Shown here: in pieces, positions 1 through 6,690 of the stretch
How the letters are laid out: the number at the start of each line of letters is the position of its first letter
Position numbering within the stretch: the first letter of the stretch is position 1
NCBI GenBank assembly: GCA_947166955.1
Contig: CAMVGI010000004.1
Coordinates: forward strand, 1 to 17,635
Reading direction: 5' to 3'
Source of the DNA: an uncultured Clostridia bacterium
GTDB lineage: Bacteria > Bacillota_A > Clostridia > Oscillospirales > Oscillospiraceae
DNA length: 17,635 bases
Notes under the pieces: model-generated
The model's database searches: none
Seen by the model: only the letters and a program-made list of their open reading frames with translations
What the model was told of the DNA's origin: nothing
Made by a program: the position numbers and the translations under genes

Positions 1-158
1 GGGCTGCCGCCGAACATGGTGTTGAAATCCGGTACGGCCTTTTCATCGGCCTTGGTGATGTCGCCGATGTTCAGCGCCGGATCAACGCCGTGAATCGCGG
101 CGTAGCTCGTTGCGGCGCACTTGTCGAACTCACAAAACAGGGCAGTCTTGTATTTCAT
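1..158 (-). CDS. DNA (cytosine-5)-methyltransferase, 5' part only (runs off the window)
   Basis: Only about 52 residues are in the window. They match the region between motifs II and IV of C5 cytosine methyltransferases: FCEFDKCAATSYAAIHG (the acidic residue that binds the ribose of S-adenosylmethionine, then the typical SYxAIHG helix), GDITKADEKAVPDF, and FGGSP at the window edge, where the catalytic PCQ loop would follow. The ATG at 158 has an AGGA ribosome binding site and lies 14 bases after the stop of the previous methyltransferase. Motif I (FxGxGG), which should be about 20-25 residues further upstream, is absent from this reading frame and from the neighbouring frames. The protein may therefore be a truncated or split enzyme. 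The family call is fairly good; activity is uncertain. Confidence 0.6.
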   Translation of the reverse strand, partial: MKYKTALFCEFDKCAATSYAAIHGVDPALNIGDITKADEKAVPDFNTMFGGS

Positions 159-172
159 AAGTAATCCTTTCG

Positions 173-679
173 TCAGATTGTTTTTCGTTCCACGGTTACG
201 ATGGTGTCGTTTTTGCTGCCGCCGTGCGGGACAAGCAGCACCTCCTCCATCTCGAAACCGCGCTTTTTGCCGACTCCGTTGCTGTTCCACCCGAAACAGA
301 TCGCGATGCCGTCCTTTTTCAGGATGCGAGCGATCTCGTCAAGGTGTTTCGCGCGCCACGAAGCCTGCGTGGTCTCTTGCGTGACCTCATATCCGAAGCC
401 CTTGTAGGACTCCGATACCTGCCGCGTCGAATACGGCGGATCGTAGAGCACGCAGTCAACGGATTCGCTGTCAAACATTTTCAGAAAATCCAGCGCATCC
501 ATGTGGTATGTGGTGTCGCAGGCGGGATTGATGTCGTTCGTTACGGTTCCGATTTTGCTGTCATTCGCAAACGGATCAACGACTACCCCCCCCACAACGC
601 GCCGATCAAGCAACTCCTTGATGGGCTTGATCGAAAAGGTAAATTTGTTTGGCATACACCAAACGCGATTGATCGTCAT
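173..679 (-). CDS. DNA methyltransferase, DPPY class (N6-adenine or N4-cytosine)
   Basis: This is a 168-residue S-adenosylmethionine-dependent amino-methyltransferase. A motif I-like VVVDPFAND (with Ala where most family members have Gly) is followed by TNDINP and then the catalytic motif IV, VLYDPPYS, near the middle. Motif I before motif IV, with no room for a large recognition domain, gives a compact enzyme of the sort often encoded by phages to mask restriction sites. I chose the ATG at 679 because AAAGGAG lies 6 bases upstream; an in-frame ATG at 709 has no such site. Its ATG overlaps the stop of the upstream PAPS-reductase-like gene (ATGA), so translation is probably coupled. A run of eight C on the plus strand (586-593) falls inside it without breaking the frame. 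The target base cannot be told from sequence. Confidence 0.75.
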   Translation of the reverse strand: MTINRVWCMPNKFTFSIKPIKELLDRRVVGGVVVDPFANDSKIGTVTNDINPACDTTYHMDALDFLKMFDSESVDCVLYDPPYSTRQVSESYKGFGYEVTQETTQASWRAKHLDEIARILKKDGIAICFGWNSNGVGKKRGFEMEEVLLVPHGGSKNDTIVTVERKTI

Positions 680-1719
680 GGCTTGCTCCTTTGATTCATT
701 TCTTCGCAAAACGCGCGATACCGGCGCGTGTAGTCATACGATGCGCCGAATACGTTGTTTGCGGCGGTGAATAGTTGAGGCTCATACTGCGCTGCGGCGC
801 GAAGCTCCTTCTCGAAGTCACGACCGAACGGGCAGCACGCGCATCCGGTTCGTGTCAATCCGTACACGGTGTAGTAAATCCGAATGTGTGACGCCAAAAA
901 CCTTTTCGTAGGTCTCCTTATCCGCGCGGCAAAACCAGAAAATCGGACGGAACACATCGCATCCGCCGTCAACCTCGTCGAAGCAAGACTTAATCGCCGT
1001 GGATCGCACGCCGCCCTCCGCCTTGCGGACACCCTGCACGCTGAGATCGGGATGGATCACCTTTTCGATCATGTGTGCGGTGTCCTTCTTCGCGCCCTGG
1101 CAGCAGTTATCGGAGATCGCGAAGTCCGGCGGATTTGCCACCATAAACTCTTTGAGCCACTTGTGATAGCTGATATTGACGCGGGACTTTTCGCCCCAGT
1201 CGTTGCACCACCAGCGCAGCGCAGCCTTACATTTCGGATACTCCGCGTAAAGCTCTTCAAACGGACGATCCTCCCATTTGAAGTTGTGCCGCTGAAGGCG
1301 GTGGATGTAATTGCTGACTTGTTTACTGAGAAACGGCTGCCCGTAGCGGCGGCAGCCGAGCGGAACAGGCACTTTTGCGCGATAACGCTCGATTTTGATG
1401 CCGTACCTGTTTTCGAGATAGTCCAAGTGGCGTTTCGTCGCCTTGAACTCAAGCCCAGTGTCGAAGAACACATAATGGAGCTTGCTGTGCGGATAACCGA
1501 CGCGCTCGATCATATCAAGCATAACGTCTGAGTCGCTGCCGCCGCTGATGCTTACCATGATTTCCGGGTACTGCGCGAACTCACAGCCCCCCCAGAACGA
1601 TAGCCGTGGATTTTAGGCCAAGCCTTGATAAAAGCCTCGTATATCGCAGGGGTTAGCTTGCTGCCGTCCAGCGCATCCAGAAAACCCGCCGCCGTTTTGT
1701 ATTCAGCCAAGTCAACCAT
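676..1719 (-). CDS. PAPS-reductase-family (PP-loop) protein, interrupted by two apparent frameshifts
   Basis: The N-type ATP-pyrophosphatase loop reads VSISGGSDSDVML, followed by FDTGLEF and cysteine-containing segments (WWCNDWGEKSR, SDNCCQGAKKD). The continuous frame from 1558 to 818 ends wrongly. The expected C-terminus, YGLTRTGCACCPFG then ASYDYTRRYR, lies one frame over, between about 876 and 676. Removing one base from the TTT at 876-878 restores HSDYYTVYG. The N-terminus (MVDLAEYK to KIHGYRSGG, from 1719) is joined only if one G is removed from the seven-G run at 1587-1593. Either the gene is a pseudogene or the assembly has homopolymer errors. The stop at 678-676 overlaps the start of the methyltransferase. 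The family is ATP-dependent sulfur or adenylyl chemistry; the substrate is unknown. An in-frame TTG at 1710 is better spaced from AAAGG than the ATG at 1719. Confidence 0.7.
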
Positions 1720-1723
1720 CCTT

Positions 1724-2566
1724 TCAAAATGAACACTCGCACGGGAGATTGTCGTCGTCCCGGATCAATCTGCGCGCGGTCGCCCAAAATCTCTGAGGCG
1801 TTGTCTTTTCTGTCGGACAAAGCGCCTTTTCTTTGAGCTTTGAAAATTCTTCCTCGAAATCGCTCAGATACCCTTGCTTCAAAATGCTGAACCCTATCCG
1901 GTTCTCCGCCCACTTTGCCTTTTCCCAAATATCGGGACGCAAACAATAGACGATGAACCAGTGCTGCTTGCCGGCTTTCAGACAACCGATGCAGTTTGCG
2001 TGATTGAAAATCGCGTAAGTGCTCGGTCTGCGGATACCGACCTCTTCGATGTCGCGGATCGTTCTTTGCTCCCACGTCAAAGGAAAGTCTGTCTGATAGC
2101 CCATGACGGCCATGATGCTGCGGCGTCTTGCGATGCGGTTTTGCTCCGTAGCGTCAAAACCGTAGACCAGAGAAACGTCATCGCGAACGTCCGGCGGTGT
2201 CGCCGGGTAGTGCTCGCGCAGCCATTTTGTGAACGGCTCTGTTTTGAGGCGGTTTGTACAGAGAGCGGACGACTGCATCCCCAACTTGAACGCTTTGCTC
2301 TCCACGCAAACGTCGAACTGGTCTTTTTCCGCCCATCCAGGCATGTTGGCGTAGGTAATCGGGATGCCAAGATAGTCGGAAACCTCTTTTTTGAAGCGTT
2401 TAATATCCTCGTGCTCCGTGCGCGGGCAAAGATCGTGATTCAGAAGGATCGTATTGCCAGCGCCGTACCGTCTCGCGGTCTCCACGGCGGCGAGCGCCGA
2501 GGAATGACCGCCGGAAAAACAAACGATGTGCGTCATACCGACCACAACCATCGCGGTTGAGGTCAA
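1724..2566 (-). CDS. Second PAPS-reductase-family (PP-loop) protein
   Basis: This protein of about 280 residues carries a PP-loop variant, FSGGHSSALA, in place of SGGxDS. Later come SSALCTNRLKTEPF and NHANCIGCLKAGKQHW, the cysteine-bearing segments typical of phage-encoded PAPS-reductase/adenine-nucleotide alpha-hydrolase proteins; the CxxC suggests a metal or thiol site. The family activates substrates with ATP, often for sulfur transfer, but this branch has no assigned substrate. The TTG at 2566 sits 8 bases after GGAGGA. The ATG at 2536 (MTHIVCFSGG) begins nearer the domain but lacks a clear ribosome site; a third option is the in-frame ATG before VVVGM. The stop lies just before the next PAPS-like gene, so the two form one unit. 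Confidence 0.75.
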   Translation of the reverse strand: MTSTAMVVVGMTHIVCFSGGHSSALAAVETARRYGAGNTILLNHDLCPRTEHEDIKRFKKEVSDYLGIPITYANMPGWAEKDQFDVCVESKAFKLGMQSSALCTNRLKTEPFTKWLREHYPATPPDVRDDVSLVYGFDATEQNRIARRRSIMAVMGYQTDFPLTWEQRTIRDIEEVGIRRPSTYAIFNHANCIGCLKAGKQHWFIVYCLRPDIWEKAKWAENRIGFSILKQGYLSDFEEEFSKLKEKALCPTEKTTPQRFWATARRLIRDDDNLPCECSF

Positions 2567-2651
2567 CCATCTGATCCTCCGATGCTACCGGCCTTTCGGC
2601 TTTCACGCTGTAACAGATGGCTTTACCCTGCACTTCTCAATCCTACAGGAA

Positions 2652-2665
2652 CCCGGTTTACCGGG
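2652..2665 (-). other. Small hairpin after the 57-residue gene
   Basis: CCCGG and CCGGG arms flank a four-base loop, seven bases after the stop of the small basic gene. No U-run follows on the minus strand, so it is not a standard intrinsic terminator; it may be an RNA end-protecting or pausing hairpin. Between it and the next start there is also a short GCC-GAAA-GGC stem with a GNRA-like loop. Confidence 0.3.
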
Positions 2666-2672
2666 ATTGGTA

Positions 2673-2846
2673 TTAGCTCCTTCCTTTCAGTTTCGCCGCG
2701 TTGCGCTGGCGGCTCTTCTTCGCCATGCGGCGGCGCGTCTTGCGCTTGCCAATGTAGTCCTTGGGCTTCTTCCAGCCCTTCGCGTGACGGCCGAACTCCA
2801 TGCCGGCGCGCAAACGCTTGTTCCTCAGCCTGATGTAGTGAACCAT
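2673..2846 (-). CDS. Small, very basic protein (57 residues), unknown function
   Basis: The reading frame starts with MVHYIRLRNKRLRAG and ends KLKGRS. A perfect AGGAGG lies 7-8 bases before the ATG. More than a third of the residues are Lys or Arg, including GKRKTRRRMAKK, and there is almost no acidic character, so binding to nucleic acid or a ribosomal surface is plausible. It is the first gene after the kinase-HD gene and is preceded by the repeated leader motif at 2855-2881, so it probably begins a new transcription or translation unit that continues into the PAPS-like and methyltransferase genes. I recognise no family. Confidence 0.7.
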   Translation of the reverse strand: MVHYIRLRNKRLRAGMEFGRHAKGWKKPKDYIGKRKTRRRMAKKSRQRNAAKLKGRS

Positions 2847-2854
2847 GTCGAAAA

Positions 2855-2881
2855 CCTCCTATAAATTTATGTCGTGCTTAT
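2855..2881 (-). promoter_or_regulatory. Repeated leader motif, copy C (before the 57-residue gene)
   Basis: On the minus strand this reads AAGCACGACATAAATTTATA, running directly into AGGAGG. Closely related sequences occur before the genes at 12457 and 6587, also next to the ribosome binding site. TTTATA could act as a -10 region, but no convincing -35 is seen 17 bases upstream. Confidence 0.45.
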
Positions 2882-2892
2882 TGTTTTTTGAT

Positions 2893-2909
2893 ACGCGCTC
2901 AGTGCGCGT
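2893..2909 (-). other. Hairpin spanning the stop codon of the kinase-HD gene
   Basis: ACGCGC and GCGCGT pair perfectly around a five-base loop, and the TGA stop of the kinase-HD gene lies in the loop and stem. An A-rich stretch, not a U-run, follows on the minus strand, so it is unlikely to be a classical terminator. A comparable hairpin covers the stop of the MrpR-like gene, also just upstream of a leader-motif copy. Confidence 0.4.
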
Positions 2910-3840
2910 GACGGTCGCAGTTGTTCAGCACCATGATCTGCTGCCAGACTTCCTCGCCGAGCAAGCCCTTGAACTTTGCCTCCGTCTTCGGTGGATGGTC
3001 GGACTTCGTGACGACGAACGGAGCCATGTGCCAGCGGATCAGGAGCGCCACCCTCAGCGCATCCTTCGGCGAAAGATCGCCGGTGTAGCAGAAGCTCTCG
3101 TATGCGCCGATTCGCTCGTGATTGTAGTAGTGCGCTGTTTCGCACGGCGCGCCGTGGCTGTCGATGAACGCCTTGGTGCGTTCCTTGCCGATGTCGTGCA
3201 ACAGCGCCGCGCGGAGAAGAACGTCGTCCGCTTTCGGATACTGTTCGGCCATATAACCCCACGCCGCCAAGCAGTGCTGCCCGATGGTCAGCGTGTGGTG
3301 CGGATTGTCATGCTCGATGTTGGAGAGAACGCGGAGTTTTTCGTCGATGCAGCCATCGACGTAACCGGGAACGCCGTAGACCTCGATCTCATCCCATCCC
3401 TCCGCCATCATCGGGACGTCAAATCTGCGGTACATATCGGCGATCACGCTCTCCGGCACGACGCGCTCGCGGCTCCGATTGTATGCGAGACACGTTTCAT
3501 ACGGCGTCGCCATGAAAACACAGACCGTTCGCAAATCCGCGATATGCAGACCGCGCAGGCGGTGGAGAAAAGAGCGGCGACGCTTGTAGCTGATGTTCGT
3601 CGCGTCGTAAACGACGTCGTGACCGGCGCGGAGGTCTTCAAAAACGCGCTTGTGAAGCGTATCGAAGACAAGCTCTTGCTGCGTCTGATCGTTTTCATCA
3701 CCCAAAAGCTCCTCGCGGATCGCATCGCTCGAATGGATACAGAGTTTCGGCGCAAACGGGAGAGAGTCGTCGATTGAGCGCGCCATCGTCGTCTTGCCGC
3801 TTCCAGGCAAACCGACCATCATGTAGAATACCTGCGCCAT
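2899..3840 (-). CDS. Polynucleotide kinase-like P-loop domain fused to HD phosphohydrolase domain
   Basis: The protein has 313 residues. Residues 1 to about 160 form a T4-Pnkp-like kinase: Walker A GLPGSGKT at 10-17, SSDAIRE at 38-44, the VVYDATN segment at 76-82 and the arginine-rich lid NRSRER at 121-126. Residues from about 165 form an HD domain, with a metal-binding HDIGK at 215-219 and further histidines (YNHERIGA, RWHM) and aspartate (NNCDR) in the expected order. The kinase would phosphorylate 5'-OH RNA ends; the HD domain could remove 3' or 2',3'-cyclic phosphates, though this is inferred. It is the last gene of the operon that starts with the RNA ligase and overlaps the previous stop by one base. 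Together with the ligase it suggests end healing and sealing of broken RNA, for example cleaved tRNA. Confidence 0.8.
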   Translation of the reverse strand: MAQVFYMMVGLPGSGKTTMARSIDDSLPFAPKLCIHSSDAIREELLGDENDQTQQELVFDTLHKRVFEDLRAGHDVVYDATNISYKRRRSFLHRLRGLHIADLRTVCVFMATPYETCLAYNRSRERVVPESVIADMYRRFDVPMMAEGWDEIEVYGVPGYVDGCIDEKLRVLSNIEHDNPHHTLTIGQHCLAAWGYMAEQYPKADDVLLRAALLHDIGKERTKAFIDSHGAPCETAHYYNHERIGAYESFCYTGDLSPKDALRVALLIRWHMAPFVVTKSDHPPKTEAKFKGLLGEEVWQQIMVLNNCDRHAH

Positions 3841-4328
3841 CAGCTCTTGCTCCCCTCGTCGCCGCCGCCGTTGTCGAAGTAGTAGCGCGTATAGACGGGG
3901 ATGTACTTTAGACCGAGCATCCTGGCGACGAGGTACGCGGAATAACCGTCGACCAGCTCGCCGGCGCTGTTGAGCGCGACGCCCGTATGGAAAGCATGAT
4001 CCTTTTTGTACTCTTCGATGCGCTGCGTGATCTTCTCGGTCGCGGGAATGGTGTCCCGCATCCGAGCGGGGATCTTGATTCCGTCCATCGGGATGCTGGC
4101 ATACGCAGCGTCGATCTCGGCAAGCGGGAAGTGCGCTCCGTGGAGCTTAGCGATGTCCGCCGCGCCGTCGCCGGTGATCACGCCGGTCTTGACGATGCCG
4201 ATTTCCTCGCCGCGCGCGGTCTTGCACATCACGCGCATCCCGCGCTTGACAACGCCGGTCAGGTGATTGGGGACGGAAAAGCAGTATTCCTTCGGGCTTC
4301 CGATATGCTGGACAAATACGATGTTCAT
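3840..4328 (-). CDS. Unknown protein with ParB/sulfiredoxin-like C-terminal motif
   Basis: This 162-residue protein starts at the ATG at 4328 (MNIVFVQHIG), with AAAAGGAG upstream; the frame is open further upstream but only through the neighbouring gene. The first half (VPNHLTGVVKRGMRVMC, GEEIGIVKTG) looks like a small beta-barrel. The last third (NSAGELVDGYSAYLVAR, LGLKYIPV) matches the pattern of ParB/Srx-like domains, in which a substrate loop follows a DGY/DGH motif. ParB-like folds can bind nucleotides, so a role in the RNA-repair operon is possible, but no function is claimed. The stop shares one base with the start of the kinase-HD gene, implying coupled translation. Confidence 0.6.
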   Translation of the reverse strand: MNIVFVQHIGSPKEYCFSVPNHLTGVVKRGMRVMCKTARGEEIGIVKTGVITGDGAADIAKLHGAHFPLAEIDAAYASIPMDGIKIPARMRDTIPATEKITQRIEEYKKDHAFHTGVALNSAGELVDGYSAYLVARMLGLKYIPVYTRYYFDNGGGDEGSKS

Positions 4329-4332
4329 GGCG

Positions 4333-5151
4333 TTACTCCTTTTCGTTTTGAATTTCGCTGAGAAAGTTCTTTTTGAACAGGTCGACAAGAGTTGCGTTGA
4401 GGATTTCATCAACGCCACGGTCGATTTTCGGCGTGTGGAAATCCATATACGAGTCCTTAACGAGCGTCATCCTGCCGACCGCATCATTGGCAAGCACAAC
4501 GGCCGTGCTCTTGTCCTTCACTCCGTTCACCTTGACGTCGAGCAGCCAGTCGGCACGTTTGGAGATCAGGCAGTCCTCGTATGGAACGCCGTCCATCCAG
4601 CGATTCATAAACTCCTCCAAACGGAAGATATGATGGAGCTGCTTGGGATCGTAGCCGAAGCGCTCGATTTTATCCATCGTCGCCGGATACGGATGACAGA
4701 GAGCTTTCTGCTTTTCGAGCGCCATGCCGACCATGCAGTTGATCGCGGCGAAGTCGTTGTAATGGCCGATGCGCTCGCGCGCATCCAGAACCGGCTTGAA
4801 AAGCGCCTCGTACTTCGGATTGAGGATGCGATACTTCGTGAACAGAATCTCGACGAAGTTGATGTTCTGCTTGCGGAAGCAATCGTACATGAGGCGAATG
4901 TCCTTGACGTCAACGTGCTCGTCGTTCTCCATGATGTGCGTATAGCTGTGCGGCTTGCGGTTGAGAACGAAGTCCTCGAATGTCGGAAGGACGATGAGTT
5001 TGGAGTCGACGTCGCTTCCCTCATAGTCCAGCTTGTAATTCTGCGAGCCTTGCAGGAAAATGCCGACGTATTCGGGATGCTTGTCTTTTACGGCGTCGAG
5101 GTGTTCGCGCAGCCGCGCCATGATTACGGCATCATGCTCAAGCTCCGTCAC
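4333..5151 (-). CDS. DNA-polymerase-beta-like nucleotidyltransferase (YcgL/COG3541 type)
   Basis: The protein has 272 residues. The nucleotidyltransferase signature is GSQNYKLDYEGSDVDSK (residues 35-51): the GS loop followed by a DxD metal pair. The rest is helical with conserved-looking stretches (NFVEILFTKY, IGHYNDF). This family is common in large and clostridial phages, often beside RNA ligases and kinases, and its substrate is unknown; transfer of NMP to tRNA or protein has been proposed for relatives. The start is GTG at 5151, overlapping the ligase stop as GTGA, with GAGGA close upstream. A later ATG at residue 11 is an alternative. Its place between an RNA ligase and a polynucleotide kinase points to RNA end processing. 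Confidence 0.75.
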   Translation of the reverse strand: MTELEHDAVIMARLREHLDAVKDKHPEYVGIFLQGSQNYKLDYEGSDVDSKLIVLPTFEDFVLNRKPHSYTHIMENDEHVDVKDIRLMYDCFRKQNINFVEILFTKYRILNPKYEALFKPVLDARERIGHYNDFAAINCMVGMALEKQKALCHPYPATMDKIERFGYDPKQLHHIFRLEEFMNRWMDGVPYEDCLISKRADWLLDVKVNGVKDKSTAVVLANDAVGRMTLVKDSYMDFHTPKIDRGVDEILNATLVDLFKKNFLSEIQNEKE

Positions 5152-6587
5152 GATTCCTCACCGCTTTCCGTGACAAGCTCCTGCGCTTCTTCCATGTCCG
5201 GCGCGGCGGCGACGTCCTTCGCCAGCCCCTCCAGAACCTTAAAGGAGAAATTCTTGATTTTGTACGCCGCGAACTTCGGGCGATCCACGATGCGGACGAC
5301 CACGCCCTCGCGAACATGCGTCTTGCCGACCGGATCAGCGCCGTCGTAGAATCGCTCTGCAATCTCTTTGATGTATTCACCGGCGCTGCACTCCTCTTCG
5401 CGGAAGGTAAGACCGTCTTCGTTGGACGGGTAACGCTTCGGCGTTTCCGGAATATATCCCTTCCAAAGAACCGGTACGCACTTGACGCCCATCTGCTTGC
5501 AGCGGTAGCGGACGAAATCGGGCGGATACTCCACCACGTCGCCGTCCTCGTTGGTCATGGTCATGCGGTAGACGTAGAGATCAGACTGCGGAACGTGGCG
5601 CGTCATTACGCCGCCGCCCTCGGCAGGAACCAGCTCGTCGCGCCCCTTGACGTCGCAGCCGTAGGAAAACGTCGTCGTTTTTCCGTACTGTCTGGAAAAC
5701 TCCTTGTCGCCGTTGGCCTGATCGACTTTCTTGTTGTCGACGCTCGCCATGATGGGCTTTCCGTCCGTCGTGAAGCCGACGACCTCATAGTAGACCGTCT
5801 CGCCCTTGTGCAGCTTGCCCTCGAAAGCCTTGCTGTGCTCCTCGCGGAAGGTGTTGTTGCCGTACCAGCCGCCCTCGTAGTTTTCCAGAACCGTGCGGCG
5901 CGTACCGGAGACGTAGCCCCAGTCGTAGACGGGCGTACCGTCGCGGCGCAAGAGCTTGTCGAGAAGCGTGCGCCTGTAGCCTTTGAACGTCGGAAGGTAG
6001 CCGGTGCGCTGAGACGTGCCGTGCATCTTGAGCGTGATCTCAACGAGATCACCCGGATAGAACGCGGAGAGGTTGTAGGCAAGCTGTTCCGTATCGGCGT
6101 GCTCGGCGAACAGGGGCGCGATCGGCGCGCGCTTCTTTCTGGTGCGGTTGCCTCCGCCGCCAGAGCTTCCGCAGCGACGGTTGACGGCGGGAATGTACTT
6201 CTCGCAGATGATTACGCCGCCGAGCATCGTGATCTGGTCGCCCTCCTTGAGCTTGGATACGTCCGTGAACTTCGCGAGACTCCGCAGCGGCATGAACAGC
6301 CCGTCGCTCTTCTCGCCACGCAGCTTGAGCGCCTTGATGTTGCGCTTGTCGGGATCGAGATAGCCGCCGGCGGGTTTCCCGTTCTCGTCCTTGCGGCGCA
6401 GCAGATCGTTTTCGGTCGCGTATTCCACGCCGAGCTTTCCGTCAACGGGGAAGTACACGCCCAGCTCATCCGGCTGCGTCTTCAGATCGACGATGACGGT
6501 GTTGCCGAAGCACTCGCCGCACTGGAGCCGATCCGCGTTGCTGTGCTTGCGCAGGTTTTCGATTCTCGTGATGTAACCGCAGTACAT
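5148..6587 (-). CDS. RNA ligase, DraRnl (Rnl5) type
   Basis: The protein has 479 residues. An N-terminal OB-like domain (about 1-150) starts MYCGYITRIENLRKH, as in Deinococcus DraRnl-type ligases. The covalent nucleotidyltransferase motifs follow in order: motif I LKMHGTS with the expected AMP-accepting lysine at 187, motif IIIa YEVVGF at 267-272, motif IV EGVVVR at 427-432, and motif V YKIKNFSFK with lysines at 443 and 445. It should join 3'-OH and 5'-phosphate ends in RNA. A glycine/basic linker lies at about 139-153. AAAGGAG precedes the ATG. A strong promoter and a hairpin leader are directly upstream, and the next three genes overlap or nearly abut, so this gene heads an RNA-repair operon. 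Confidence 0.85.
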   Translation of the reverse strand: MYCGYITRIENLRKHSNADRLQCGECFGNTVIVDLKTQPDELGVYFPVDGKLGVEYATENDLLRRKDENGKPAGGYLDPDKRNIKALKLRGEKSDGLFMPLRSLAKFTDVSKLKEGDQITMLGGVIICEKYIPAVNRRCGSSGGGGNRTRKKRAPIAPLFAEHADTEQLAYNLSAFYPGDLVEITLKMHGTSQRTGYLPTFKGYRRTLLDKLLRRDGTPVYDWGYVSGTRRTVLENYEGGWYGNNTFREEHSKAFEGKLHKGETVYYEVVGFTTDGKPIMASVDNKKVDQANGDKEFSRQYGKTTTFSYGCDVKGRDELVPAEGGGVMTRHVPQSDLYVYRMTMTNEDGDVVEYPPDFVRYRCKQMGVKCVPVLWKGYIPETPKRYPSNEDGLTFREEECSAGEYIKEIAERFYDGADPVGKTHVREGVVVRIVDRPKFAAYKIKNFSFKVLEGLAKDVAAAPDMEEAQELVTESGEES

Positions 6588-6594
6588 GATTCCA

Positions 6595-6622
6595 CTCCTT
6601 TGTAAATAATTGTCGTACTATT
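6595..6622 (-). promoter_or_regulatory. Repeated leader motif, copy D (before the RNA ligase)
   Basis: On the minus strand this reads GTACGACAATTATTTAC, followed by AAAGGAG. It matches the sequence before the ribosome binding sites at 2855-2881 and 12463-12491. Here the transcript already starts further upstream, so the motif lies in the 5' untranslated region and may act on translation or mRNA processing. Confidence 0.45.
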
Positions 6623-6627
6623 GGAAA

Positions 6628-6657
6628 GGCAGAAAGCGCCGAGAAACACTTTCTGCC
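6628..6657 (-). promoter_or_regulatory. Stem-loop at the 5' end of the RNA ligase transcript
   Basis: GGCAGAAAG (6657-6649) pairs perfectly with CTTTCTGCC (6636-6628) around a 12-base loop. It begins only about five bases after the -10 box, so the predicted RNA would start with, or within a few bases of, this 9-bp stem. Such 5' stems commonly protect mRNA from decay. No U-run follows, so it is not a terminator. Confidence 0.6.
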
Positions 6658-6661
6658 TACG

Positions 6662-6690
6662 ATTATAAATTATTGTCTCGCTTTTGTCAA
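6662..6690 (-). promoter_or_regulatory. Near-consensus sigma-A promoter for the RNA-repair operon
   Basis: TTGACA (6690-6685), a 17-base spacer and TATAAT (6667-6662) form a perfect consensus pair on the minus strand. The -35 box overlaps the stop codon of the cysteine desulfurase gene. The spacer and -10 contain a fourth, partial version of the repeated leader motif (GACAATAATTTATAAT). Confidence 0.85.

Noticed and set aside
818..1558. PAPS-like frame taken as a complete gene
   Set aside because: Its last residues do not fit the family, while the missing YGLTRTGCACCPFG end is in the next frame; a longer broken gene explains both.
2400..2633. Minus-strand frame that includes ATG GTT GAC after GGAGGA
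   Set aside because: It has the better-spaced ATG, but its translation shows no domain and overlaps the clear PP-loop frame; the PAPS-like protein is preferred with TTG at 2566 or ATG at 2536.
2882..2909. Rho-independent terminator after the kinase-HD gene
   Set aside because: The hairpin is followed by A residues on the transcribed strand; the T-run lies on the other side and strand.
4267..6605. Long plus-strand frames of 360 and 429 codons opposite the RNA-repair genes
   Set aside because: They are shadows produced by codon bias of the minus-strand genes; they have no domains or ribosome sites and cross gene borders.
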